A stretch of DNA of 64,000 nucleotides from Bin103 sp002238925 (GCA_965208065.1 OZ242313.1:3410001-3474000), one strand, 5' to 3'; shown: positions 25,200-34,419, counted from the first letter of the stretch. Made by a program: numbers and translations. Notes: generated by a model not told the origin, from the letters alone.

Positions 25200-25937
25200 G
25201 AGTCGAGGAGAGGCGCGCCGGCGGTAAGTGAAGGGAGTAGCTGTTGCCGGCGGCTTCGCTCAAGCCGGTGCCTCAGTCTTCACCATAGCCACGTTTCCTC
25301 TCCCCGCTCATCGAACCGGGCGTGCGGTTTCCCGCACCCGGATCTCGGACGAGATCATGTCGTCGCCTCCGAAAGGCTTTTGCATGTAGCGCCGTCTGGA
25401 GTTCCGAACGCTTCGGGAGCTCTTAGGCGTTTCCACCAGTCTCCATGTCCTTACTTCCGTCTGACGCCCTCTAGAACTGAGGCTTCTTCCCTCGGCCGGT
25501 ATTACCCGGCTTCTCCGGTACTCCGAGCCTCTCCGCCACCCCGCCGGCCCAAGCTGGTCCTCGCGGATTCCCGGTTGGCGTCTACGCGCCACCGACGGGG
25601 CTTCCCGTGTTGCTGCTGTCTCCCTCTTGCCGCGCCACCGCCACTACGCCGGCGAACCCGGTCGGTGCTCGCGTCGCTCACTTCCCGACGCCTGGCAGCC
25701 TTCCCCGAGTCTACGGTGGGTCGGCTCCCGCATGAACTAGTTTCGAGGTCTGCTCGACGTTCACTCACGTTGCGGCCTGCATGCTCGCTGAGTCGCCCCA
25801 AAGGCGACCCATTGTTCATCGGAGTACTTCAGTGCAGTTCGATACCTCCTTGCACCGCTCCGACTGCTTCCGGCTGGAGCAACCGTTGCTGGACGGGGTT
25901 CGCACCCGCTAGGACACAGCGCCTTTCCACGGCGCAC
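25200..25937 (-). ncRNA. ORF-less group II intron-like RNA
   Basis: Read on the minus strand it begins GTGCGCC at 25937 (group II 5' consensus GUGYG) and runs about 560 bases of GC-rich structured sequence. Near 25350-25320 a domain V-like hairpin follows: CCGGG-TGCGG-GAAA-CCGCA-CG-CCCGG, a GAAA tetraloop with the two-base bulge on the 3' side. Then come GATGAGCGGGGAGAGGAAAC and an end near GCCTCTCCTCGACTC. No reverse transcriptase or maturase frame is present, so it could splice only with a protein from elsewhere. The usual AGC triad at the domain V base is not obvious. The 3' end is approximate. Confidence 0.55.
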
Positions 25938-26007
25938 GATGGGCTTTTGGCTTAGGAATGGTTTGCTCCGTGAGTAAGCCAGCGCGAGTAGCGCCCGCAC
26001 AGCTCCT

Positions 26008-26128
26008 CCATTGTGCACAACAGTGCGCCACGCGCCCGCCCAGTACGGGTCCGTCCGAGCCGGCCCGGCCCCCGGTTGTGCCGGTTGTGCTCACCGGTCC
26101 TCACCGGTCCTCCGATTGTGTACAATGG
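26008..26128. promoter_or_regulatory. two palindromic boxes, TTGTGCACAA and TTGTGTACAA
   Basis: CCATTGTGCACAAC at 26008-26021 and GATTGTGTACAATGG at 26114-26128 are each nearly palindromic and are inverted relative to each other. Between them lie short tandem repeats (CCGGTTGTG twice, TCACCGGTCC twice). They are either paired operator sites upstream of the gene at 26209 or the inverted ends of a very small non-coding element of about 120 bp. Confidence 0.45.
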
Positions 26129-26208
26129 GCCCGTTCTCTGCAAGTGTGGACGGCCGGGGCGGCCGGCACTTGCTTTCGTCGTCGGAGCCGCGCTATGCTG
26201 TGCAGTCC

Positions 26209-26502
26209 ATGGACATGCCACCTGAAAGTCTACTAGAAATAGACGAATTGATCGCCGTCCTGCGGGAACATAGCCAAGACGACCGATTCCAGGCGATTAC
26301 CGATCTGATTACCACTCTGGCGTTGACGGTCGCTTTTCAGGAGTCGAATCGACCGCAACGGTCCTTTCTGACGCTACTAACTGAGGTGAATACAAAGCTC
26401 GGTAAAGTGCGTGTCGTAGACAATCCGGTCGTTCAAAAAAAGCTGCTGGCACTCTTTCGAGAGGTGGTCCGATGCCTACAGAGGACCCTCCCTGGACGGT
26501 GA
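26209..26502 (+). CDS. hypothetical helical protein, 97 residues
   Basis: From ATG 26209 it reads MDMPPESLLEIDELIAVLRE and ends FREVVRCLQRTLPGR. It appears all-helical, without signal peptide or known motif. The frame is open further upstream to 26011, but that part is GC-rich shadow. It is downstream of the palindromic boxes at 26008-26128. Unknown function. Confidence 0.5.
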   Translation: MDMPPESLLEIDELIAVLREHSQDDRFQAITDLITTLALTVAFQESNRPQRSFLTLLTEVNTKLGKVRVVDNPVVQKKLLALFREVVRCLQRTLPGR

Positions 26503-26925
26503 ACGGGGGTGTCCATGGTTCCGTCTATGCTACGTTTTTTTGGGTCCGTCTAGTAAGTGATAGAAGGGAGCTATAATGAATCGGACGCGCACAGAAGAGA
26601 CAGCGGTGCTCCCGCGAGCGGAGCGTCCTTCACTGCGGCGCCCGCCTCTCGGATAGCGGTTACCCCACCGGTGCTGAGGGTCGCAGGACACGACAAGCAC
26701 TGCCTCGGGCACCCGGGATTCGGCTCGCACGGGCAGGATCGGCCCCGTGGCCCCGGCGCGAACCGTTCACCTCCTTAGAAACGCGGCGGACGTTTGCTAT
26801 CTCAAGAACAGGTGCGCCTCCGCGATCCGGCAGTTGCACGACCGTCTCACCGTCCGCCGCTCCGGACTGCGCCCGGATTCCACCGCGCCGGTGCTCGGCG
26901 GCCTCTGTAGGGGTAGGTGAAGGGG
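26503..26925 (+). other. 423-bp stretch without a supportable gene
   Basis: A ribosome-site-like GAAGGGAG lies before ATG 26575 (MNRTRTEETAVLPRAERPSL), but this frame stops after about 22 codons. Another frame further on looks weakly protein-like (LRNAADVCYLKNRCAS). It may be a decayed gene; I cannot name it. Confidence 0.45.
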
Positions 26926-27276
26926 TTAATCGTCGTCGTCGAAATCGTCGTCGTCGCCGCTACTTCTCCAGTCATGAGCAGGTCGGCCACTTCCACCTGG
27001 ATGGCGGTTCTTATCCGGGTCATGTTGGTCGATCCTACTTGATTCAATTTCTCTTCGGGTACGGGAAGTGCTTCTACCATCAGCTGATTGCCACTCGAAG
27101 TGTTCGACATCAGGCTCGAACAACCCGGTACGGGTATGTTCACGTTTTCGGCGCCGAAGATCATTTGTCTCTCCGGTGTAGGTCACATCACCGGTGTCCT
27201 TCCGGACAAACTGATAAATCCCAGGGCTACTAGGTGGTTCCTGACGGCTCGGGCGGCCTCTTCCAAGTATGCTCAT
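26926..27276 (-). CDS. GIY-YIG-type nuclease domain protein with acidic tail
   Basis: 116 residues from ATG 27276 (GGGGGCGA upstream). Residues 19-21 are GIY and 33-35 YTG, followed by ETNDLRRRKREHTRTGLF with the catalytic Arg near 42, and RREIESSRIDQHDPDKN with the conserved Glu and Asn. This is the order of a GIY-YIG nuclease core, related to the short single-domain UPF0213-like and homing-type enzymes. The tail SSGDDDDFDDDD is a run of acids that is unusual for a DNA-binding enzyme. Lying between mobile elements, it may be a mobile-element or repair nuclease. Metal-dependent activity is inferred from the motifs. Confidence 0.7.
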   Translation of the reverse strand: MSILGRGRPSRQEPPSSPGIYQFVRKDTGDVTYTGETNDLRRRKREHTRTGLFEPDVEHFEWQSADGRSTSRTRREIESSRIDQHDPDKNRHPGGSGRPAHDWRSSGDDDDFDDDD

Positions 27277-27879
27277 TTGCACATCGCCCCCACGGCAGCG
27301 TTGCTCATTGGGCAAGTATCGCGCATATGCCGGCCTCTGGTCCACCACGATTGCCACGCCACCACGCCGATCCGCCCGCAACATCACGCGTGGGGCTCCA
27401 ACTCACGAGGTGGCAGCGGCGCCCCACGGAATCCCATTGCTCGTTACACAAAGCGCTTCGCCGGTCTCGCTACGGTTGTACTTTCCCCTCCGTCCGCTGC
27501 CGTGCGACGCGAACCGCCAAGGCGCCCACCAAGTCCACCATGCGCGCGAACGGGAGCACAGTGCCAGCGAGCGGGGCATGGCGGTACGCAGGGTGCAGCG
27601 TGTTCGACGCGTGCGACGGGAGCACCGATGCGGCGCCGGGGCGGCCCCGTCACCTTGGCGGTCAACCCGTATTGATCGCGGTTGTGGGAGGAAGGACACG
27701 GGGGCAGGCGAAAGTGACACTGGCGGCGGGATACAGACGGCGCCAGGAGGATGCCCAGGCACGCCGGACGGCGCGCTACAGGACGCAGGGGGTTTCGACA
27801 CACCAGACCCGCGACGGCGCGCTACAGGGGCGTCCGCCAAATCCGCCATTTTGGCGGTCACTGGTAATCAGAGGCGGGG
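27277..27879 (+). other. 603-bp stretch without a supportable gene
   Basis: Long frames exist on both strands but are Arg/Pro-rich shadows. A perfect small hairpin (CCGCCA, TTT, TGGCGG at 27843-27857) lies 23 bases before the outer IS256 end; it has no following T-run. Confidence 0.5.
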
Positions 27880-28092
27880 TAGTGTCCCACCGAGTGGTGT
27901 AATTCCCAGGTGATGAAAAAGGTCACCGGGGTCTCCGATAAGCTGTTGATGAACGAAAACCAAACAGCAGAGGAGAGCACCACGGTGACCGAAGAGAGCA
28001 TGGCACTGATTGAACTGGCTGAACAACATGCCGGTAACGACTTCTTGCGAGAGCTGGGACAGTTCGCGCTGCAGCGACTGATGGAGTTGGAG

Positions 28093-29490
28093 GGGATATT
28101 GTCAAGTGTTGTGGATGAGGGTCGAATCGCGAGCGCCGTCATCCCCTGATCCGGTTGCCTAAGCAGCTGCCTCCGTCAGCTCTCCGTCGACGAATTCCCG
28201 CCCCTCCATCACCAGCGGGATCAGTTTGAAGCCCATCAGTCGGCGCCAGGTCTTCTCCGCCTCCAACGCCAGCTTCCACACCATCGTCAGGGTCGCCGTC
28301 CGCGATCCGCAGCCCTTCGTCCGCCTGGTCCGCAAGCGCACCGTCGCGTACGTCGACTCGATCGGGTTGCTGGTCCTCAGATGCACCCAGTGGGCCGCCG
28401 GAAACGCGTAGAAGCTGAACAACGACTGCTCATCCCTGCGCAGGCATTCGACCGCCTTCGGATACTTGTCCGCCCATGCCTCGCAGAACTGGTCGTAGGC
28501 TGCCTTGGCCTTCTCCAGCGACGGCGCCTGCCACATCTCGCGGACCATCGCCTTGCCTTTGCTCTGCACCGACTTCGGCATCTTGTCCAATACGTTGCCT
28601 GCCTTGTGGAACCAACAGGTCTGCTCGCCCGTACCCGGATACACTTCCCGCAACGCCTTCCAGAACCCCAGCGCGCCGTCGGCCGTTGCCAGCCGCGGCC
28701 CGATCACCAGCCCGCGCCGCCGCACACCCAGCAGTATCTCTCGCCACGACGCCGCGCTCTCCCGATAGCCGTCGCTGACCGCCACCAGTTCCTTGTTGCC
28801 GTACTCGTCCGCCCCCATGATCACCAGGATGCAACTGCGCTCCTCATCCAGCCGCACGTTCACATGCAGCCCGTCGGCCCACATATACACGTACCGCTTG
28901 CCGCTCAGGTCGCGCCGCGTCCACTGCCTATACTCCTGCTCCCACACCGCCTTCAGCCGCACCACACTGTTCGCACTCAGCCCAGGCGCTCCTTCCCCCA
29001 GGATCGCCTTCAGCGCCTCCGAGAAGTCCCCCGTCGACACTCCCTTCAGGTACAGCGCCGGAATCAGGCTGTCCACGCTCGCCACTCGCTTCAGGTAGCG
29101 CGGCAGGATCGCGCTGCTGAACCTCTCTTCCCCTTGCTTGGCGAGTTGGCGATCATCCACCCGCGGTTGCTTGATCGGCACCCGGCCTATCCCGGTCACC
29201 AACTCCCGCTTTCGCATGTGCCCGTTCCGCACCACCGTCCGGTGGCCGTTTCCGTCCACCTTGTCGGCGTGCTTCTCGATGAACAACGCCACCTCAGCTT
29301 CCATCGCCTGGGCCAGCATCTGCTGCGCTCCCCGGCGTGCTAGTTCTTCCAGTACCGATCCAGGCCCTTGTGCCTCGATGTCCCTGAGCGTAATATTCTC
29401 CACGAGCGTACTCCTCTTGATTCGGGGGTCGAATCTGTATTTCAGGGGGTACGCTCATTTTATCTCATCCACAACTTCTGATCATATCCC
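28093..29490 (-). mobile_element. inner IS256-family element (1398 bp), 9-bp target duplication
   Basis: Ends GGGATATTGTCAAGTGTTGT and, read inward from the right, GGGATATGATCAGAAGTTGT, both followed by GGATGAG. The 9-bp GAGTTGGAG flanks both sides (28084-28092 and 29491-29499). Removing the element plus one copy rejoins the outer transposase in frame (LMELE-TDERCG). Ends, duplication and transposase are all intact, so it is recent and possibly active. Confidence 0.95.
28159..29403 (-). CDS. IS256-family transposase (inner element), intact
   Basis: 414 residues. It cuts and joins DNA with a DDE active site: YMWADGLHVNV (first Asp), LATADGALGFWKAL (second Asp) and HLRTSNPIESTYATVRLRT (Glu), the conserved IS256 mutator-type signature. 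Full family length and an undisturbed frame. It is a different subgroup from the outer element's transposase. Confidence 0.95.
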   Translation of the reverse strand: MENITLRDIEAQGPGSVLEELARRGAQQMLAQAMEAEVALFIEKHADKVDGNGHRTVVRNGHMRKRELVTGIGRVPIKQPRVDDRQLAKQGEERFSSAILPRYLKRVASVDSLIPALYLKGVSTGDFSEALKAILGEGAPGLSANSVVRLKAVWEQEYRQWTRRDLSGKRYVYMWADGLHVNVRLDEERSCILVIMGADEYGNKELVAVSDGYRESAASWREILLGVRRRGLVIGPRLATADGALGFWKALREVYPGTGEQTCWFHKAGNVLDKMPKSVQSKGKAMVREMWQAPSLEKAKAAYDQFCEAWADKYPKAVECLRRDEQSLFSFYAFPAAHWVHLRTSNPIESTYATVRLRTRRTKGCGSRTATLTMVWKLALEAEKTWRRLMGFKLIPLVMEGREFVDGELTEAAA

Positions 29491-30616
29491 GAGTTGGAGA
29501 CCGACGAGCGTTGCGGGGCGGGGCGCCACGAGCGCAGCGAGGAACGCGTCAACCGGCGCAACGGCTACCGGGAGCGCAGCCTTGAGACGCGCATCGGGAG
29601 GCTGGATCTGAAGATCCCGAAGCTGCGCTCAGGCAGCTACTACCCGTCGTTCCTGGAACCGCGCAAGGGCTCGGAGCGAGCGCTGGTGGCGGTGGTGCAG
29701 GAAGCGTACGTGAAGGGGATCAGCACGCGGAAGGTGGACGACCTGGTGCAGGCGATGGGGATGAGCGGGATCTCGAAGAGCCAAGTCTCGCGGCTGTGCG
29801 AGGCAATCGACGAGCGAGTCACGCGGTTCCTGGAGCGACCGCTGGTCGGCGAGTGGCCGTATCTGTGGCTGGATGCGACCTACCTGAAATCACGCGAGGA
29901 AGGTCACGTGGTGAGCCGTGCGCTGGTGGTAGCGGTGGGAGTCAACGGCGAGGGTCGCCGCGAAGTACTGGGCATCGCGTGCGGGCCGGCCGAGACGGAG
30001 GCGTTCTGGCTGGAGTTTCTGCGCTCTCTGATCGGACGAGGGCTCAGTGGGTGCGCTTAGTGGTATCTGACGCCCATGAGGGACTGAAGGCGGCGATCGT
30101 CAAGGTCCTGCAGGCAAGCTGGCAACGATGTCGGGTGCACTTCATGCGCAACGCCCTCGGCCACGTGCCGCGGCGACAACACCAGATGGTGGCCGCGGTG
30201 ATACGAACGGGATTCCTACAGGACAACCAGGAGGATGCGCGGCGGCAGTGGCGTGAGACCGCGGACAAGCTGCGTGGTCGGTTTGCGAAGCTGGCCGAGG
30301 TGATGGATAACGCTGAGCACGACGTGCTGGCGTTCATGGGGTTCCCGAAGGAGCACTGGTCGCAGATCGCGAGCACCAACCCCATCGAGCGGGTGAACAA
30401 GGAGATCAAGCGACGCTCTCGGGTGGTCGGGATCTTCCCCAACGACGCGGCCATCGTCCGCTTGGTCGGCGCACTGCTGATCGAGCAGACCGAGGAGTGG
30501 CACATCACCCGACGCTATATGAGCCAGGACAGCCTGGCGAAGATCATGGCATCAGACTCCAAGCTGATGATCGAGGACGGGCAGGCGGCTTAGCGCCTAT
30601 TCTGGAGATCCCAGAG

Positions 30617-31645
30617 TTACACCACTTGCATGGACGCTACCGCCACGTAGACCTGGAACGGCGTGCCCGCCTTGACGCGCAGGCCGGCGACTTCGTAAGT
30701 GAGGCTTTGTTCCGGGGCCAGGCGGAACCGGTCGCTCTCGTTGTGGTCCCAGATCAGGTCGGTGCCGGCCTTGCGCAGCTCCACGTACACGGTGGCGCCG
30801 CGCGCCGACCTGGATCCGAGATTCGTCACCGTCGCCCGCACGTCGACCGCAACGGTGTCCACCTGCCGCCGGTATTCGGCGGTAAACTCTACCCACATCA
30901 CCGGTCGTTCGGTGATCGGTGCGACCCTGACCGGAGCACGGCGAATGCTCGGCGGCACGACTCCGACGTCCCAACCGCCTGCGGTAGTTTCCAGGTAGCA
31001 GTAGCGCGTTCCCCGGTGCCGGAAGTGGAGCTGACCGGAAGCCGGACGGCACGCAACACCAACGGCCATGTGCCCGGGGTAGTGCAGCAGCGCGACTTCG
31101 TAGCGCAGTTCGTGGAGCATCGCGGACACGAGTATCGAAGTGTCCTCGCAGTCCCCGCCGTTGTCGTAGAGGGTCTCGTAGGGGAATCTCGGGTACTCGT
31201 CGAAGCCGGTGGTAACGTCATCCACCGTGTACGGAAGATGCTGCACAAAGGCGACGATGAAGTACGGAATTTCGGAATTGCGCAGCCCGGATTTCTTACC
31301 GTAGCGGGCGAGCTTTCCGGTGATCTCCTTGACGAACGGCTTGCTCAACTGGTCGGAAGCGAACAGGTCGTAATCGCGGCCCCGCTCACGTTCCCGGAAC
31401 ATCGCGTAGGTGTCGGCGCGCAGATCGAGCGCCAGGTGGTACGCCCGTCCGTCGTACTGCCAGGCGAATTCACGCGTGGCCGGCCCACGATCATTCATTG
31501 CCGGTGAGGTGGAACAGGTGGACAGCACGATGGCCAGTATCGCCAGTGCGACGGCGGCGCGAGACGCCAACAGGTACGAGATCCCCCGTCGGGAGCCTCC
31601 CGGCAATCGCAACCGGAAGGCATCATTCTGACCGGCGTAGTCCAC
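30617..31645 (-). CDS. transglutaminase-like lipoprotein, C-terminus altered by IS256
   Basis: 342 residues. A hydrophobic segment (VALAILAIVLSTCSTS) ends in a relaxed lipobox, so it is probably exported and lipid-anchored. A transglutaminase/protease-like core follows: YDNGGDCEDTSILVSAML (Cys), HYPGHMAVGV (His), RYCYLETTAGGWDVG (acid). The C-terminal about 100 residues look like a beta-sandwich (VDVRATVTNLGSRSARGATV). The last seven residues and the TAA come from the outer IS256 right end (30617-30639), so the original tail was longer or different. It may act on peptidoglycan or proteins in the envelope. Confidence 0.8.
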   Translation of the reverse strand: MDYAGQNDAFRLRLPGGSRRGISYLLASRAAVALAILAIVLSTCSTSPAMNDRGPATREFAWQYDGRAYHLALDLRADTYAMFRERERGRDYDLFASDQLSKPFVKEITGKLARYGKKSGLRNSEIPYFIVAFVQHLPYTVDDVTTGFDEYPRFPYETLYDNGGDCEDTSILVSAMLHELRYEVALLHYPGHMAVGVACRPASGQLHFRHRGTRYCYLETTAGGWDVGVVPPSIRRAPVRVAPITERPVMWVEFTAEYRRQVDTVAVDVRATVTNLGSRSARGATVYVELRKAGTDLIWDHNESDRFRLAPEQSLTYEVAGLRVKAGTPFQVYVAVASMQVV

Positions 31646-31920
31646 CTCATTGAACTATCGGCACGGAGCATGACCGCAGTGACGATGGATGCCGTCGAGC
31701 ATGCGGATTGCGCACCCTTGTGTGTACGGACGGTGGCTTTTTCGGTTGCCGCAGTGTTTTCATTCGGGCTTTCCCCCGCGGGCGAATTGCAGGTTGTGGT
31801 CGTTCACGCTACGAGTGGCAGGAGGCACCGGGCGGAGCGGCGCCGGCCAACCTGGTGGCCGCGGCATTAACCGAGCATTGCCGGACGCTCACGGTGGCGC
31901 CGGTCACGGAGAAGAACCAA

Positions 31921-32186
31921 TGAAACGCATCGTCACCACTGCAGCACTGATGGTGCTGGCCGTTACGGCAGCGACCGCATCGCCGAGCGGCGAGATCTAC
32001 CCCGATCTGGCACCGTCGCTCTACGCCGTACCACTGTTCAACCACGCCGTTCCGGTCCGCTATGGGGATCTGGACCTGGCAGAGGTCGCAGCCGCGGGCC
32101 ACCTGCCAGTCGCAGGGCGGCACCGTCGCTGCTATACAGGACCGTGTAGTCACCGACCGCCACAAAGCGCCCTCCGCTCCACGTGA
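31921..32186 (+). pseudogene. truncated exported protein, N-terminal fragment
   Basis: ATG 31921 gives a clear signal peptide, MKRIVTTAALMVLAVTAATA, cleaved before SPSGEIYPDLAPSLYAVPLF. After about residue 60 the sequence loses character: from about 32123 the DNA matches a BNR-repeat gene on the other strand, so this gene has lost its 3' part at a fusion junction. The parent family is not recognised. Confidence 0.5.
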
Positions 32187-32208
32187 CATCGCGAAGCCAC
32201 CCGGAGTG
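32123..32208 (-). pseudogene. BNR/photosystem-stability-like repeat fragment
   Basis: The minus strand reads SGWLRDVTWSGGRFVAVGDY and then TVLYSSDG, the recurrent blade motif of secreted beta-propeller (BNR-like) proteins. Only one blade remains, with one residue missing from the usual GDxGTxLYS spacing. Scar of a lost gene. Confidence 0.6.
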
Positions 32209-32448
32209 TCCGCCTTTCCGTGGGCCGAATTGGGGGCAGCCATGCAAAAAAGTGCGAGAAAGTTGCGCGCGGGGGTTGACGCGATTTTTCGGGCGCATAA
32301 CGGCTTACTATGGGCCGCGCCAGCCCGTCTGACCCTCGGAAGTTGGCTTGGCTCGCGCGTGCGCGGCAGCGCCCGGCTGAGCGACTACCCAGGATCCGTT
32401 CCAGCCCGGTCGAGGACTCGGACGAAACTGTTATTTTCAATCCCATGT

Positions 32449-32454
32449 TATACT
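32449..32454 (+). promoter_or_regulatory. -10 element suggesting a leaderless mRNA for the HNH gene
   Basis: TATACT lies six bases before the ATG at 32461, so transcription would start at or beside the start codon. No Shine-Dalgarno sequence precedes this ATG. No good -35 hexamer is seen. The local DNA is AT-rich in an otherwise GC-rich setting, as at promoters. Confidence 0.45.
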
Positions 32455-32460
32455 TATAAC

Positions 32461-34164
32461 ATGAACACCGTCGCCACGCTTCCCGATTACCTGCTGTTGT
32501 CGCAGACTCGGCAGCTTGCCCGGCACGAGCAGGCGCTGCAGATCCTGGTCCTCGACCACCTCTGCGAAATCCAGGCGCGGCAGCTTTACCTGACCCGCGG
32601 GTACGGCAGCCTGTTCGACTACGTCGTGCGCGAATTGGGCTACACCGCGGCCGCCGCGTGGCGGCGCATCAAGGCGATGCGGCTGAGCACCCAGATCGGC
32701 GTTGCCGGCGAGTTGCTGCGCGACGGTTCGCTGGCCCTGAGCAACGCGGCGCAACTGCAGAACCTGTTTGAGCGCAGCGACCGCAACCATGGCCACCCGC
32801 CGGGCGTTCACGGGGCGGGTGGCGGCCCGGGCGGGGCGCCGCGGAGTGACGGTGCACCAGGGAACCCGGCGTCGGCGGCACCGATGCGCGGCGGCGAGCG
32901 CGGCCCGGCACCGGGCGGCGGGCCGGTGCTGGATGCCGCGACGCGGGAGAAGCTGGTCAAGCAGGCGGCGGGCAAGAGCACGCGCGAAGTGCAGCAGATG
33001 CTGGCGGAGGTCGACCCGGAACTGGCGCAGCCGAGTGACCGGGTGCGAGCGCTCGGCAACGGGCGCTGGGAGTTGAAGGCGACGGTCGGCGCGGATTGCC
33101 GGCATGGGCTGGAGAAGCTCCAGATGCTGCTTTCGCACAAGGACCCGCACCTTACGCTGGGCGCTCTGGTGGCGCACCTGGTGCAGGATGGCCTGAAGCG
33201 CTACGACCCGGCGCATCCAAGGCGCTTGCGGCGCACCGGCGGTCCCGCATCGAGCAACGGCGGGCAATCTACGCATACGCCGAGCGCAGGAGGGGTTCAG
33301 CGCGCAGCGGCTTCGGCGGCGAAGCGCCCTGTCGAAGCGGTGCACGGTCAAATGGCGCCCGCGACGGTACGGGACAGCGGCGGCGGTCACGGCACTTCGG
33401 CGGCGAAACGCTCAGAGCCCGCCGTTGGCTCAAAGCCCGCGGCAGCACACCGCGCCCAGGATCGCTCTGTCGACACCGGCATGCCCGGCACATCTCACGC
33501 GCACGGGCGGAACAGCGGCAGTAACACCGCTTCGGCGGCGAAGCGCCGGGAACACGCCGTTGGGGCAAAGGACGCGGCGGCATGCAGCCACCAGGATCGC
33601 GTTGCCGACACGCCAAGTCGGCGCTCCGACTCCGTCCCACTCAACGCATCTCACGCAAACGGGCGGAACGGCGGCAACCAGGACAGCAACCGCGCGCTTG
33701 CGGCGGAGGAGCGCAATGTCGATGACCGCATGGCGTCGCGGCGCCGTTCCGTAGGCAGGGACCTCAGCACTTCAAGCGCGGGCGGACATGATTTCCGCGG
33801 CGGGGCGGTGCCGGCACGGCGACTCTCGGCCGTGGAGCGGCACTTTGCCGCGATGGAGTGTCTGGCGGCGATGCCGGGATCGCGGTCGCGGTATATCCCG
33901 GCTGCGGTGAGGCGGGAGGTGTGGCGGCGCGACGGGGGGCGTTGCAGCTACGTGGATTGCGACAGTGGCCGGCGATGCGGTTCCCGCTACCGGCTGGAGA
34001 TTGACCACATCGTCCCGTTCGCGCTCGGCGGCGGGGCCGTGCCGGGGAATCTCAGGATCCGCTGCAATGCCCACCACAGGTACCGCCACGCTCAGCGCGA
34101 CGCACACTCGGCAAGGTTGCAGGAAGACCGCGGTGCCCTCGCGCCGCGAACGGCGGCACGTTGA
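32461..34164 (+). CDS. HNH endonuclease-like protein with repeated linker
   Basis: 567 residues from ATG 32461. The N-terminal helical domain (LYLTRGYGSLFDYVVRELGY, AAWRRIKAMRL, REKLVKQAAGKSTREVQQML) is typical of a family with a C-terminal HNH. The C-terminal 70 residues are the nuclease: RREVWRRDGGRCSYVDC, YRLEIDHIVPFALGG and NLRIRCNAHHRYRH, with His and Asn/His residues in HNH order. Between them is a 190-residue disordered Ala/Gly/Ser-rich linker containing two diverged copies of a unit (SAAKRxExAVG...QDRxxDT...HAxGRN). These proteins cut DNA and often accompany mobile elements or defence; the role here is unknown. Confidence 0.85.
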   Translation: MNTVATLPDYLLLSQTRQLARHEQALQILVLDHLCEIQARQLYLTRGYGSLFDYVVRELGYTAAAAWRRIKAMRLSTQIGVAGELLRDGSLALSNAAQLQNLFERSDRNHGHPPGVHGAGGGPGGAPRSDGAPGNPASAAPMRGGERGPAPGGGPVLDAATREKLVKQAAGKSTREVQQMLAEVDPELAQPSDRVRALGNGRWELKATVGADCRHGLEKLQMLLSHKDPHLTLGALVAHLVQDGLKRYDPAHPRRLRRTGGPASSNGGQSTHTPSAGGVQRAAASAAKRPVEAVHGQMAPATVRDSGGGHGTSAAKRSEPAVGSKPAAAHRAQDRSVDTGMPGTSHAHGRNSGSNTASAAKRREHAVGAKDAAACSHQDRVADTPSRRSDSVPLNASHANGRNGGNQDSNRALAAEERNVDDRMASRRRSVGRDLSTSSAGGHDFRGGAVPARRLSAVERHFAAMECLAAMPGSRSRYIPAAVRREVWRRDGGRCSYVDCDSGRRCGSRYRLEIDHIVPFALGGGAVPGNLRIRCNAHHRYRHAQRDAHSARLQEDRGALAPRTAAR

Positions 34165-34419
34165 TCATGGCTACGAAGCACCGCGCGCAACGGGCAACCG
34201 GTGGGTGGACCTGGTGACAACGAGCGGCGCGCGCACTGTGGGGCGCCGAGGAATAGGGGCGTCGGCCACCGTCACCGCCGGGGACGGACGCGGGTTGCTT
34301 CGCCTCGCGCAACGCTGCGGCGATGACTTCCAGCGAGGCATCGTTGTGCATGACGGCCCGGAGCAACCGGCGGCGGAGGAAATTTGTAAAGCGCGCCGGA
34401 CAGTGTGTAACATTCGTGC

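Larger units (their letters stand above)
27985..30593 (+). pseudogene. IS256-family transposase, split by a second IS and frameshifted
   Basis: The first part (GTG 27985: VTEESMALIELAEQHAGNDF...QRLMELE) continues after the inserted element at 29500 with TDERCGAGRHERSEERVNRR. The first catalytic Asp is in YLWLDATYLK. Near 30045 one base is lost: GRGLSGCA then stop, against VRLVVSDAHEGLK (second Asp) in the next frame, which runs to STNPIERVNKEIKRR (Glu) and TAG 30593. All three DDE residues can be seen but not in one frame, so the gene is dead twice over. Confidence 0.88.
27880..30639 (+). mobile_element. outer IS256-family element, interrupted
   Basis: Inverted ends: left TAGTGTCC..GAGTGGTGTAA, right (read inward) TAGCGTCC..AAGTGGTGTAA. 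Without the inserted element it is about 1.35 kb, normal for IS256. Its right end lies inside the 3' end of a transglutaminase-like gene, whose last residues and stop are now encoded by the IS. No matching target duplication is seen (left flank AGAGGCGGG, right flank CCGCCACGT), so one flank was probably rearranged after insertion. Confidence 0.85.

Noticed and set aside
26557..26880. Possible decayed gene after 26575
   Set aside because: The start looks good, but the frame stops after about 22 codons and I could not identify a parent family.
27403..27861. Minus-strand frame of 152 codons
   Set aside because: Composition is that of a shadow, no ribosome site, no family.
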